From Parvibaculum sp. (GTDB taxonomy: Bacteria > Pseudomonadota > Alphaproteobacteria > Parvibaculales > Parvibaculaceae), in assembly GCA_020062605.1 (NCBI GenBank), contig JAGUWA010000180.1, forward strand, positions 1 through 7,554: 7,554 bases of DNA. Direction: 5' to 3'. The notes below the pieces were generated by a model that saw only the letters and a list, made by a program, of their open reading frames with translations, was not told where the DNA came from and did no database searches. The position numbers and the translations under genes were made by a program. Shown here in pieces: positions 1-5,445 of this stretch (positions within the stretch are counted from its first letter, which is position 1; each line of letters starts with the position of its first letter).

Positions 1-1
1 C

Positions 2-181
2 ATCGAGCCGATGATCAATCTCGGCAAGCCGGGCGTGAAAATCCTTTCCGACGGCTGGACGGCGGTGACGCGCGACCGCTCACTCTCCGCGCAGTTCGAA
101 CATTCGATCGGCGTCACGGCGGATGGCTGCGAGATTTTCACCAAGTCGCCGGCGGGCCGCGACTGCCCGCCCTACGCCTGA
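2..181 (+). CDS. map: Type I methionine aminopeptidase, C-terminal part
   Basis: This is the last 59 codons of methionine aminopeptidase, the cytosolic metalloenzyme that removes the initiator methionine from new proteins. The start lies outside the window. The visible part carries the two C-terminal metal-ligand regions of the pita-bread fold: the IEPM segment, whose Glu corresponds to the E. coli Glu204 ligand, and SLSAQFEH, whose Glu corresponds to Glu235. The frame is open from the first full codon to a TGA at 179-181. The C-terminal tail after the EIFT strand is short, as is common in the family. radC follows in the same direction, either 13 bp downstream or overlapping, depending on the radC start. 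The identification rests on motif recognition and is secure. Confidence 0.93.
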   Translation: MEPMINLGKPGVKILSDGWTAVTRDRSLSAQFEHSIGVTADGCEIFTKSPAGRDCPPYA

Positions 182-194
182 AGCGGGCGCGCCC

Positions 195-884
195 ATGGGG
201 GACGGGGGCGAAGGAAAGCCGCATTATGCGGGCCACCGCGAACGCCTGCGCGAGCGCTTCCTGAAATCGCCCGCCGCCCTGCCCGACTACGAACTTCTCG
301 AACTGATCCTCTTCCGCGCCGTGCCGCGCCGCGACGTGAAACCGCTCGCGAAGGAGCTGATCGCGCGCTTCGGCGGCTTTTCCGAAGTCATCAATGCCGA
401 GCCCGCACGCCTGCGCGAAACGAAAGGCGTGTCCGATGCGATCCTCACCGAGTTCCACATCGTCCGCGAAACAGGATTGCGGCTCACCCAGGCGAAGGTG
501 CTGAGGAAAGAGGTCATCGGCTCCTGGGATGCGCTGATCGAATACTGTTCCGCCTCCATGGCCCACAACCCGACCGAACAATTCCGCATCCTCTTCCTCG
601 ACCGCAAAAACGTCCTGATCGCCGATGAGGTGCAACAAAAGGGAACGGTCGACCACACCCCCGTCTATCCGCGCGAGGTCGTGAAGCGCGCGCTGGAGCT
701 CAATGCCTCCGCCCTCATCCTCGTCCACAACCACCCCTCCGGCGACCCGACGCCCTCCAACGCCGACATCGAAATGACGCGCCAGATCGTCGACACGGCA
801 AAGCCGCTCGGCATCGAGGTCCACGACCACCTCGTCGTCGGCAAGGGACGCCACGCGAGCTTCCGCTCGCTGGGGCTGATGTAG
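195..884 (+). CDS. radC: RadC family protein (JAB/MPN domain)
   Basis: RadC/UPF0758 family protein of 229 residues if it starts at ATG 195. An in-frame ATG at 123 would add 24 Arg/Ala/Pro-rich residues and overlap map by 59 bp. I prefer 195 because conserved sequence begins shortly after it (GKPHYAGHRERLRERF). Neither start has a good ribosome binding site. The N-terminal half is a helix-hairpin-helix-like region (LPDYELLELILF, then an RFGG segment and KGVS). The C-terminal half is a JAB1/MPN-type metalloprotease-like domain with the zinc motif H-x-H-x10-D in VHNHPSGDPTPSNAD (His178, His180 and Asp191 from the 195 start). The family was long called a DNA repair protein, but that role is not well supported and its substrate is unknown. 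The gene probably shares the map transcript. It ends at TAG 882-884, just before the repeat array. Confidence 0.93.
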   Translation: MGDGGEGKPHYAGHRERLRERFLKSPAALPDYELLELILFRAVPRRDVKPLAKELIARFGGFSEVINAEPARLRETKGVSDAILTEFHIVRETGLRLTQAKVLRKEVIGSWDALIEYCSASMAHNPTEQFRILFLDRKNVLIADEVQQKGTVDHTPVYPREVVKRALELNASALILVHNHPSGDPTPSNADIEMTRQIVDTAKPLGIEVHDHLVVGKGRHASFRSLGLM

Positions 885-913
885 ATTTTCCGTATGCGGA
901 GTTTCAAGACGGA

Positions 914-937
914 AGGCGGGGATAAAGAGCCCCGTTT
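914..937 (+). terminator. Weak candidate terminator hairpin after radC
   Basis: CGGGG (917-921) and CCCCG (930-934) can form a 5-bp GC stem. Outward extension through two G-U pairs and one A-U pair gives about 8 bp, with an 8-nt loop and only TTT following. It lies 30 bp after the radC stop, so it could end the map-radC transcript. The T tract is short, and the left arm is also the GGGGATA motif of the repeat array, so the hairpin may simply be part of the repeat. Confidence 0.35.
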
Positions 938-945
938 CGACGCGA

Positions 946-974
946 TTGTCATCGAAATGTCATTGAAGCGTCAA
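946..974 (+). promoter_or_regulatory. Pho-box-like heptamer triplet (unit A)
   Basis: Three heptamers are spaced exactly 11 bp apart: TTGTCAT (946-952), ATGTCAT (957-963) and GCGTCAA (968-974). This 7+4 layout is that of PhoB binding sites, and the first two match the consensus (C/T)TGTCAT well. There is no nearby downstream gene, so a regulatory role is doubtful; it may be just the core of the repeat unit. Confidence 0.3.
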
Positions 975-985
975 AAACGGGAGGA

Positions 986-1008
986 ATATCCCCCGAAAGC
1001 GGGGATAT
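986..1008. repeat. Perfect 8-bp inverted repeat
   Basis: ATATCCCC (986-993) and GGGGATAT (1001-1008) form a perfect 8-bp stem around a 7-nt loop. No T tract follows, so it is not a standard terminator. It is formed by the right end of repeat unit A and a further GGGGATA copy, and is the strongest palindrome in the array. Confidence 0.7.
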
Positions 1009-1041
1009 AGGCGCCAAACCGGAGCCCATTTTAGGGTGCGC

Positions 1042-1105
1042 CATTTGGCCGGGGATAAGCCCGGATCGCACTGTCACAAATCGGCGGCTCGGGAGATATC
1101 CTCCC
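1042..1105 (+). repeat. Repeat unit B (about 64 bp)
   Basis: This copy matches unit C at 1275-1338. There is a 22-nt identical block (1042-1063 against 1275-1296), a 6-nt divergent spacer, then a 19-nt identical block (1070-1088 against 1303-1321). GGGGATA at 1051-1057 and TATCCTCCC at 1097-1105 form the imperfect inverted ends. CTGTCAC at 1071-1077 is the core heptamer. Confidence 0.85.
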
Positions 1106-1189
1106 ATCCGGCTTCCCAAAGGCGATGAGCGTTTCTGTTCCCTCTCGATACAGAGGGTGAAGAAGCTATGCGAGGATTAACACGATCCG

Positions 1190-1218
1190 CCGTCAGGGTA
1201 ATGTCACATAGGCATCAA
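1190..1218 (+). promoter_or_regulatory. Pho-box-like heptamer triplet (unit E)
   Basis: CCGTCAG (1190-1196), ATGTCAC (1201-1207) and GCATCAA (1212-1218) repeat at an 11-bp period, after a degenerate GAGGATT at 1172. The 4-bp spacer after the first heptamer, GGTA, is the same as in the site at 1422. The third heptamer is poor. This is either a weak PhoB-type site or a decayed copy of the repeat unit. Confidence 0.25.
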
Positions 1219-1274
1219 ACGCGATGCGCGTGTCTCCAAAGCGGCGCGGGACCGGCGCTGCTTTTTGGGTCCGT

Positions 1275-1338
1275 CATTTGGCCGGGGATAAGCCCGAACG
1301 GCACTGTCACAAATCGGCGGCGCGAAGTGATATCCCCA
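1275..1338 (+). repeat. Repeat unit C (about 64 bp), with inverted ends
   Basis: This is the best preserved unit. GGGGATA (1284-1290) and TATCCCC (1331-1337) are perfect inverted ends 54 bp apart. The inner TCAC (1307-1310) and GTGA (1327-1330) extend the right arm into an 11-nt half (GTGATATCCCC), so a bulged cruciform or RNA hairpin is possible. It is 233 bp downstream of unit B and shares blocks of 22 and 19 identical bases with it. Confidence 0.85.
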
Positions 1339-1403
1339 CGACCGCCAATGCGACGAAAGACATGACGCCTTCCATCCCGATCAATGAGCGGCGTGCTTCA
1401 TCC

Positions 1404-1464
1404 GGGGATAGATACGGCACATTGTCACGGTAACGTCATTGAATCGTTACAATCGATCATCCCC
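1404..1464 (+). repeat. Repeat unit D with Pho-box-like heptamers
   Basis: GGGGATA (1404-1410) is followed by three 11-bp-phased heptamers: TTGTCAC (1422-1428), ACGTCAT (1433-1439) and TCGTTAC (1444-1450). The unit closes with ATCCCC at 1459-1464. The stretch GTCATTGAA is shared with unit A (959-967 against 1435-1443), which shows that A and D are related. Confidence 0.55.
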
Positions 1465-1538
1465 GTCATTTCCACTGTGTCATTCGCGCCAGTACGAATT
1501 CACCAGAGCGAGGAAAAGATTTCTTGTCCCCAATTTCC

Positions 1539-2126
1539 TCATCTCTTCCTCACCAGCGTCACGCCGTCGCCGATGGTGAGGAGAGATGAGTCGACGCGAC
1601 TGTCATCCGCGAGATTGAGATTGAGCACCTTCAATGCTTCTGTATCGGCATCGCCCTTCTTCGTCTCCGCGACGGCACCGCCCCAGAGCGTGTTGTCGAT
1701 GGCCATGACACCGCCCCGGCGCAGGAGCTTGAGGCAGGCTTCGTAATAGGCGTCGTAGCCCGTCTTGTCGGCGTCGATGAAGACGAAGTCGAATGTACCC
1801 TCTCCGTCATCGCCGAGAAGACCGTTCAGCGTGTCGAGCGCGGGTGCGAGGCGAAGGTCGATGCGCGCATCGAGCCGCGCCTCCTTCCAGTATCTCTTCG
1901 CAATGCCTGTCCACTCCTCGCTGACATCGCAACAGATGAGCCTTCCATCCTCGGGCAGCGCGGAGGCGATGGAAATGGCGCTGTAGCCGGTGAAGGTGCC
2001 GATCTCGATGGCGCGCTTTGCGCCGATGGCGGAGACGAGCAGCGAGAGGAAGGCGCCCTGATCCGCACCGATCTGCATGCCCACGGCGGAGAGATTCGAC
2101 GTTTCTTCGCGAAGCCGCGTCTGCAC
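1539..2126 (-). CDS. SAM-dependent O-methyltransferase (caffeoyl-CoA type)
   Basis: Class I SAM-dependent O-methyltransferase, 195 residues from GTG 2126. Members of this family (Methyltransf_3) transfer a methyl group to a hydroxyl group, usually with a divalent metal. Visible motifs are the SAM-binding motif I EIGTFTGYSA (residues 41-50), the acidic D67 after the next strand, FIDADK (117-121) and AIDNTLWGG (142-150). Asp118, Asp144 and Asn145 fit the metal site. The C-terminal LLTIGDGVTLVRKR is typical. The family is normally about 220 residues, with an N-terminal helix before the LREET segment. Here the frame can be followed upstream for only 10 codons (reading IPASLAHETD) before TAA at 2157-2159, with no ATG or GTG. 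About 20 residues therefore seem to be missing: either the start is unusual or the 5' end is damaged. The true substrate cannot be told. The gene is divergent from purB and convergent with radC. Confidence 0.88.
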   Translation of the reverse strand: MQTRLREETSNLSAVGMQIGADQGAFLSLLVSAIGAKRAIEIGTFTGYSAISIASALPEDGRLICCDVSEEWTGIAKRYWKEARLDARIDLRLAPALDTLNGLLGDDGEGTFDFVFIDADKTGYDAYYEACLKLLRRGGVMAIDNTLWGGAVAETKKGDADTEALKVLNLNLADDSRVDSSLLTIGDGVTLVRKR

Positions 2127-2227
2127 ATCCGTCTCATGCGCGAGCGAGGCCGGAATTTACCAGCCCGGCCGGTCCAAGGTTGGGGGCAAGTTCAAAAGGC
2201 CGAAGCGGCAAGGGCTCACAGGGCCAG

Positions 2228-2258
2228 TTGAAGGGGTCTCCCCCAGGTGCTACACCTG
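2228..2258 (+). promoter_or_regulatory. Candidate purB promoter with overlapping palindrome
   Basis: TTGAAG (2228-2233) and TACACC (2251-2256) are separated by 17 bp and could act as -35 and -10 boxes 30-60 bp before purB. The -10 half is weak. CAGGTG (2244-2249), a CTA spacer and CACCTG (2253-2258) make a perfect 15-bp palindrome covering the -10 box, which is a good position for a repressor operator. No known regulator is recognised from it. Confidence 0.35.
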
Positions 2259-2288
2259 CCCGTTCCTTCCAATTCCATGAGGCGTCTG

Positions 2289-3626
2289 ATGATCCCGCGC
2301 TATTCGCGACCGGAAATGGTTGCCATCTGGGACCCCGAAACGAAGTTCCGCATCTGGTTCGAGATCGAGGCCCATGCCTGCGAGGCGCTGGCGGAGATCG
2401 GCGTGATCCCGAAGGAAGCCGCGAAGAACATTCGCGAGCGCGGCGACAAGGCGGTGTTCGACGTCGCCAAGATCGACGAGATCGAGCGCGAGGTGAAGCA
2501 CGACGTCATCGCCTTCCTGACGCATCTCGCGGAATTCATCGGCGAGGATTCGCGCTTCGTCCATCAGGGCATGACCTCGTCGGACGTGCTCGACACCTGC
2601 CTCAGCGTACAGCTTGCGCGCGCATCCGACATTCTGCTCAATGACATGGACGGGCTGCTCGCCGCCATCAAGCGCCGCGCCTTCGAGCACAAGGACACGG
2701 TCTGCATCGGCCGCAGCCACGGCATCCATGCCGAACCGGTGACCTTCGGCCTCAAGATGGCGGAAGCCTATGCCGAGTTCACGCGCTGCCGCGAACGGCT
2801 CGTGCATGCGCGCAAGGAAATCGCAACCTGCGCGATTTCGGGCGCCGTGGGCACCTTCGCCAATATCGACCCGCGCGTGGAAGAACATGTCGCGAAGGCC
2901 CTCGGCCTCGAGGTGGAGCCCGTCTCGACGCAGGTGATCCCGCGCGACCGGCATGCCATGTTCTTCGCGACGCTCGGCGTCGTCGCCTCGTCCATCGAAC
3001 GGCTGGCGACGGAGATCCGCCATCTTCAGCGCACGGAAGTTCTGGAAGCCGAGGAGTTCTTCTCGGAAGGCCAGAAGGGCTCGTCGGCCATGCCGCACAA
3101 GCGCAACCCGGTGCTGACCGAGAACCTGACGGGCCTTGCGCGCCTCGTGCGCGGCATGGCGATCCCGGCGATGGAAAACGTGGCGCTGTGGCATGAGCGC
3201 GATATCTCGCATTCATCCGTCGAACGCATGATCGGCCCCGACGCGACGGTTACGCTCGACTTCGCGCTGGTCCGCCTCACAAACGTCATCGACAAGCTGC
3301 TCGTCTACCCCGAGCAGATGCAGAAGAACCTCGACAGGCTGGGCGGCCTCGTCCACTCGCAACGCGTGCTGCTGGCGCTGACGCAAAAGGGCGCGAGCCG
3401 CGAGGACGCCTACCGCCTCGTGCAGCGCAATGCGATGCCCGTCTGGCGCGGGGAAGGCAATTTCCTCGAACTCCTCAAGGCCGATGCGGACGTGAAGAAA
3501 TATCTCAGCGACGCCGAAATCGAGGAACGCTTCGACCTCGGCTACCATACGAAGCACGTGGACACGATCTTCGCCCGCGTCTTCGGCAAGGAAGCGATGG
3601 CCAGGAAAGGCAAGGCGGCGGAATAG
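2289..3626 (+). CDS. purB: Adenylosuccinate lyase
   Basis: Adenylosuccinate lyase, 445 residues, a cytosolic homotetrameric enzyme of the fumarase/aspartase superfamily. It splits fumarate from SAICAR (giving AICAR) and from adenylosuccinate (giving AMP), so it serves two steps of purine synthesis. The N-terminus MIPRYSRPEM is the family's usual beginning, and GAGG at 2279-2282 sits 6 nt before ATG 2289, which decides the start. The frame runs open further upstream to GTG 2247, but those 14 residues do not look conserved. Motifs: MTSSDVLD (95-102), GRSHGIHAEP (141-150) with the catalytic-acid His144, and the signature loop GSSAMPHKRNP (264-274) with the catalytic Ser265/266. Length is normal. 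It is divergent from the O-methyltransferase gene, and the histidine phosphatase gene follows 73 bp downstream. In relatives the zeta gene and purC are usually close by; here they lie more than 3 kb away. Confidence 0.97.
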   Translation: MIPRYSRPEMVAIWDPETKFRIWFEIEAHACEALAEIGVIPKEAAKNIRERGDKAVFDVAKIDEIEREVKHDVIAFLTHLAEFIGEDSRFVHQGMTSSDVLDTCLSVQLARASDILLNDMDGLLAAIKRRAFEHKDTVCIGRSHGIHAEPVTFGLKMAEAYAEFTRCRERLVHARKEIATCAISGAVGTFANIDPRVEEHVAKALGLEVEPVSTQVIPRDRHAMFFATLGVVASSIERLATEIRHLQRTEVLEAEEFFSEGQKGSSAMPHKRNPVLTENLTGLARLVRGMAIPAMENVALWHERDISHSSVERMIGPDATVTLDFALVRLTNVIDKLLVYPEQMQKNLDRLGGLVHSQRVLLALTQKGASREDAYRLVQRNAMPVWRGEGNFLELLKADADVKKYLSDAEIEERFDLGYHTKHVDTIFARVFGKEAMARKGKAAE

Positions 3627-3627
3627 G

Positions 3628-3659
3628 CGTCACCCGCCCGTCACATTCCGGCCTATACT
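3628..3659 (+). promoter_or_regulatory. Candidate promoter with Pho-box-like direct repeat
   Basis: TATACT at 3654-3659 is a good -10 box (5 of 6). No -35 box is seen. Instead, the heptamers CGTCACC (3628-3634) and CGTCACA (3639-3645) repeat with an 11-bp period just upstream, ending 8 bp before the -10. Activator-dependent PhoB promoters have this arrangement, although their gap is usually about 10 bp and their core is TGTCA, not CGTCA. Regulation by phosphate is therefore only a suggestion. Confidence 0.35.
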
Positions 3660-3699
3660 GCGCGGCATCGGCATTTCGCTTTTCTATGAGGTTTTTCCC

Positions 3700-4425
3700 A
3701 TGCTCCGCACCGCCTTCGACGGCTCGCGCCGCCGCCGCATCTATCTCTTCCGTCATGGCGATGTGTCCTATGTCGACGACAGGGGCAACCGCGTGGCCGA
3801 TCCCACGGTGGTACCGCTGACGGATTGGGGCCGCGAACAGGCGAGCCTCACCGGCAAGGCGCTGGCGAAAATCCCCTTCGACCGGGCGGTGAGTTCGAGC
3901 TTTCCCCGCTCGCTCGAAACGGCGCGCCTCATCCTCGAAGGGCGCGGACTGGAGATCGAGCCGCTCGACCATTTCGTTGAACTGCGCGGCGACCCGGCCT
4001 TCCGCAATGCCGTCACCGACCTCAACGACATCGCCTATTCCTTCCGCGACGCGCATGTGCCGGGCGCCCGCTACAATGGCGGCGACAGCTTCGAGGAGGT
4101 GAATACGCGCGTCGTTTCCGCACTCGAAACGGTGATCGCCGAGCCCGAATGGGACACGCTCGCCCTCGTTGCGCATGGCGGCATCAACCGCCTCGTCATC
4201 GGCTGGGCGCTCGGCACCGGGCTTTCGACCTTCGCCGCGCTCGACCAGAACACGGCCTGCGTCAATGTGATCGACTTCGACGAACACCCCGAAACGAGGA
4301 TGATCGTTCGCAAGACGCTCCGTGCCCTGAACGTGACGGTCTACGATCTGGCGAAGGAGGGGAACCACCTCCTCTCCCTCGAACAGATCGCATCCCGGCT
4401 GAAGGTGAAGGAAGTGGCGGCCTGA
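3700..4425 (+). CDS. Histidine phosphatase family protein
   Basis: Histidine phosphatase (phosphoglycerate-mutase-like) of 241 residues, probably cytosolic because no signal peptide is seen. The branch-1 catalytic set is complete. The nucleophile is His19 in LFRHGD, followed by Arg70 in SSFPRSLETA, the acid Glu94 in VELRGD, and the second histidine His159 in LVAHGGINR. The family covers phosphoglycerate mutases, cobalamin-pathway phosphatases (CobC) and broad phosphatases, and the sequence does not decide between them. The final 55 residues or so, with LLSLEQIASRLKVKEVAA at the end, extend past the core. GAGG at 3688-3691 is 8 nt before ATG 3700, which supports the start. The 73-bp gap after purB contains a candidate promoter of its own. 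Confidence 0.9.
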   Translation: MLRTAFDGSRRRRIYLFRHGDVSYVDDRGNRVADPTVVPLTDWGREQASLTGKALAKIPFDRAVSSSFPRSLETARLILEGRGLEIEPLDHFVELRGDPAFRNAVTDLNDIAYSFRDAHVPGARYNGGDSFEEVNTRVVSALETVIAEPEWDTLALVAHGGINRLVIGWALGTGLSTFAALDQNTACVNVIDFDEHPETRMIVRKTLRALNVTVYDLAKEGNHLLSLEQIASRLKVKEVAA

Positions 4426-4552
4426 CAGCTACCGCTTTCCCTTCACGAACCGAGCGCTTTCGTCAGCGTAGAACAGAAATTCTCCGAAGGCTGGCCTTGG
4501 TCGGTACCTGATTGCCGTGTCCGGGAGACGCTCCTTGCACTAAACTGGGCGA
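4426..4552. other. Intergenic stretch before truncated MBL gene
   Basis: No gene, clear promoter or terminator is seen in these 127 bp. A TAAACT at 4541-4546 could be a -10 box, but no -35 box stands at a workable distance. The base composition looks less GC-rich than purB or the histidine phosphatase. This is probably the left edge of the rearranged segment that runs to 5445. Confidence 0.4.
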
Positions 4553-5197
4553 ATGCAAAAGCCTCGGATCGACCGATTACATATGGCGACCTTGACAGCC
4601 CCGGCAGGACACCCGGCGGCGGGTTCGAGCATCGAAGTTTTTGCCTATCTCGTGCGAAATGCCGGACCGACGATACTGGTCGATACCGGCATGGGCGACG
4701 GCAACGCCTTCCTGGATGATCTTTATCGCGCGAACAGGACCAGTCTCGACACTGCTCTCGCCGGTGCGGGTGCTACACGCGCGGACATCGATATCGTCGT
4801 GAACTCGCATTTGCATTTCGACCACTGTGGCAACAATCGTCTGTTTTCCGGTACCCCTGTCTACATTCAGTCCCGCGAATACGAGGTCGCGCGAACACCG
4901 CACTACACAGTCGAAAGCTGGATCGCGCCGGAAGGCGTCCTTGTCCGTGAGATTGACGGTGATCGCGAAATTGCACGCGGCATTACACTTCTCTTCGCGC
5001 CGGGTCACACGCCAGGCCATCAGTCGCTCGCGATCGAAACGCCATCCGGCCTCGCCATCATCGGGGCGCAGGTCGCCTATACCGCCGCCGAATTCGAAGC
5101 GGGCGGCGATCCGGCGGAAGCGCATGATGGCATCGCCGACAATTATTACGCGTCGATCCGCCGACTCAAATCGCTCCGGCCCGTGCGGGCGCCGTGA
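4553..5197 (+). CDS. MBL-fold metallo-hydrolase, C-terminally truncated
   Basis: Metallo-beta-lactamase-fold hydrolase of 214 residues, related to the AHL-lactonase-like/glyoxalase II-like group. The fold is well marked: ILVDTGMGDG (41-50), the metal motif HLHFDH (86-91: His86, His88, Asp90, His91) and APGHTPGHQS (149-158, metal His156). Family members normally run on past the SLRP segment (207-210) to a strand ending in an (F/S)HD-type motif that gives the last metal-binding histidine. Here the protein stops four residues later (VRAP), so that histidine is missing. The strand position often holding the bridging Asp reads GAQVAY; some relatives also lack the Asp there. The ribosome binding site is poor (GGGCG). 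A dehydrogenase fragment in the opposite direction starts right at the stop. The product is probably non-functional or of altered function; the reaction is unknown. Confidence 0.82.
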   Translation: MQKPRIDRLHMATLTAPAGHPAAGSSIEVFAYLVRNAGPTILVDTGMGDGNAFLDDLYRANRTSLDTALAGAGATRADIDIVVNSHLHFDHCGNNRLFSGTPVYIQSREYEVARTPHYTVESWIAPEGVLVREIDGDREIARGITLLFAPGHTPGHQSLAIETPSGLAIIGAQVAYTAAEFEAGGDPAEAHDGIADNYYASIRRLKSLRPVRAP

Positions 5198-5431
5198 AGT
5201 CTTCCGGCGGGATCAGCGTGATGAGATGCGCCGCCCGGCTCGTATTGATGTACGGCGTGGAAGTCGCAGGGTCGAATGCTGCGCCGCCCCAATTCGCCCC
5301 ACCACCCGTGAACGGATACATCAGCGTACCTTGCGTTGAAGGCGGCGTGTAAAGCCCCTCGAAACGCGCGGCGGCGATCTTTTCGCGGCATGCCTTGCGG
5401 TCCCAGTATGTGAGGCCCCATGCATCGTCAG
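5196..5431 (-). pseudogene. PQQ-dependent dehydrogenase fragment
   Basis: On the minus strand, about 78 codons without a stop read as an internal or C-terminal piece of a membrane-type PQQ-dependent (glucose/polyol-type) dehydrogenase. Recognisable segments are DDAWGLTYWDRKACREKI, FEGLYTPPSTQGTLMYP, the propeller W-motif-like GGGANWGGAAFDPAT, and NTSRAAHLITLIPPEDF. A whole enzyme has some 600-800 residues, so nearly all of it is missing. Homology ends at both sides exactly where other genes begin: the truncated MBL gene stop at 5197 and the TetR start at 5446. The minus-strand frame stays open on both sides (5166-5501), but those parts read as antisense of the neighbours. There is no start signal. 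It is an inactive remnant from a deletion or inversion. Confidence 0.78.
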
Positions 5432-5445
5432 GCGAAGAAGGAAGC

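Larger units (their letters stand above)
914..1464. repeat. Degenerate repeat array in convergent intergenic region
   Basis: The 654-bp gap between the stop of radC and the stop of the opposing O-methyltransferase gene contains no convincing gene but is highly structured. GGGGATA occurs at 918, 1001, 1051, 1284 and 1404, with a degenerate GAGGATT at 1172. The complementary TATCC(C/T)C occurs at 987, 1097 and 1331, and a looser ATCCCC at 1459-1464. Leaving out the copy at 1001, unit starts fall at 918, 1051, 1172, 1284 and 1404, a spacing of 112-133 bp. Each unit has a TGTCA-type core 19-30 bp after its start. Units B (from 1042) and C (from 1275) are the best conserved pair. The ends are inverted (GGGGATA...TATCCCC), like REP-type or other small palindromic elements. 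Because both flanking genes converge here, neither needs a promoter in this region. I do not recognise the family. Confidence 0.75.

Noticed and set aside
1168..1365. Small plus-strand frame (65 codons) with a purine-rich site before its ATG
   Set aside because: It runs straight through repeat unit C, has no recognisable domain, and its composition follows the repeats, not coding bias.
885..1538. CRISPR array as an explanation for the repeats
   Set aside because: Units are few, degenerate and unequal, spacing is about 120 bp, and there are no cas genes in the window.
1510..1540. GAGGAAA/TTTCCTC inverted repeat as terminator of the O-methyltransferase gene
   Set aside because: The stem is AT/GC mixed, has a 17-nt loop, overlaps the stop codon and lacks a T tract on the minus strand; too weak to annotate.
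2247..2288. Upstream GTG 2247 start for purB
   Set aside because: The 14 extra residues do not look conserved, the codons lie in the promoter palindrome, and ATG 2289 has a well-placed GAGG.
2250..3212. Long minus-strand open frame opposite purB, and similar ones opposite radC and the histidine phosphatase
   Set aside because: These are mirror frames of GC-rich genes. Their translations are low-complexity, rich in Arg, His, Ala and Gly, and contain no domains, while the plus-strand frames encode known families.
5395..5445. Longer N-terminus for the TetR regulator from TTG 5395 or GTG 5410
   Set aside because: The added residues come from the antisense of the dehydrogenase fragment and are not typical of the family; GTG 5446 has a purine-rich site before it.
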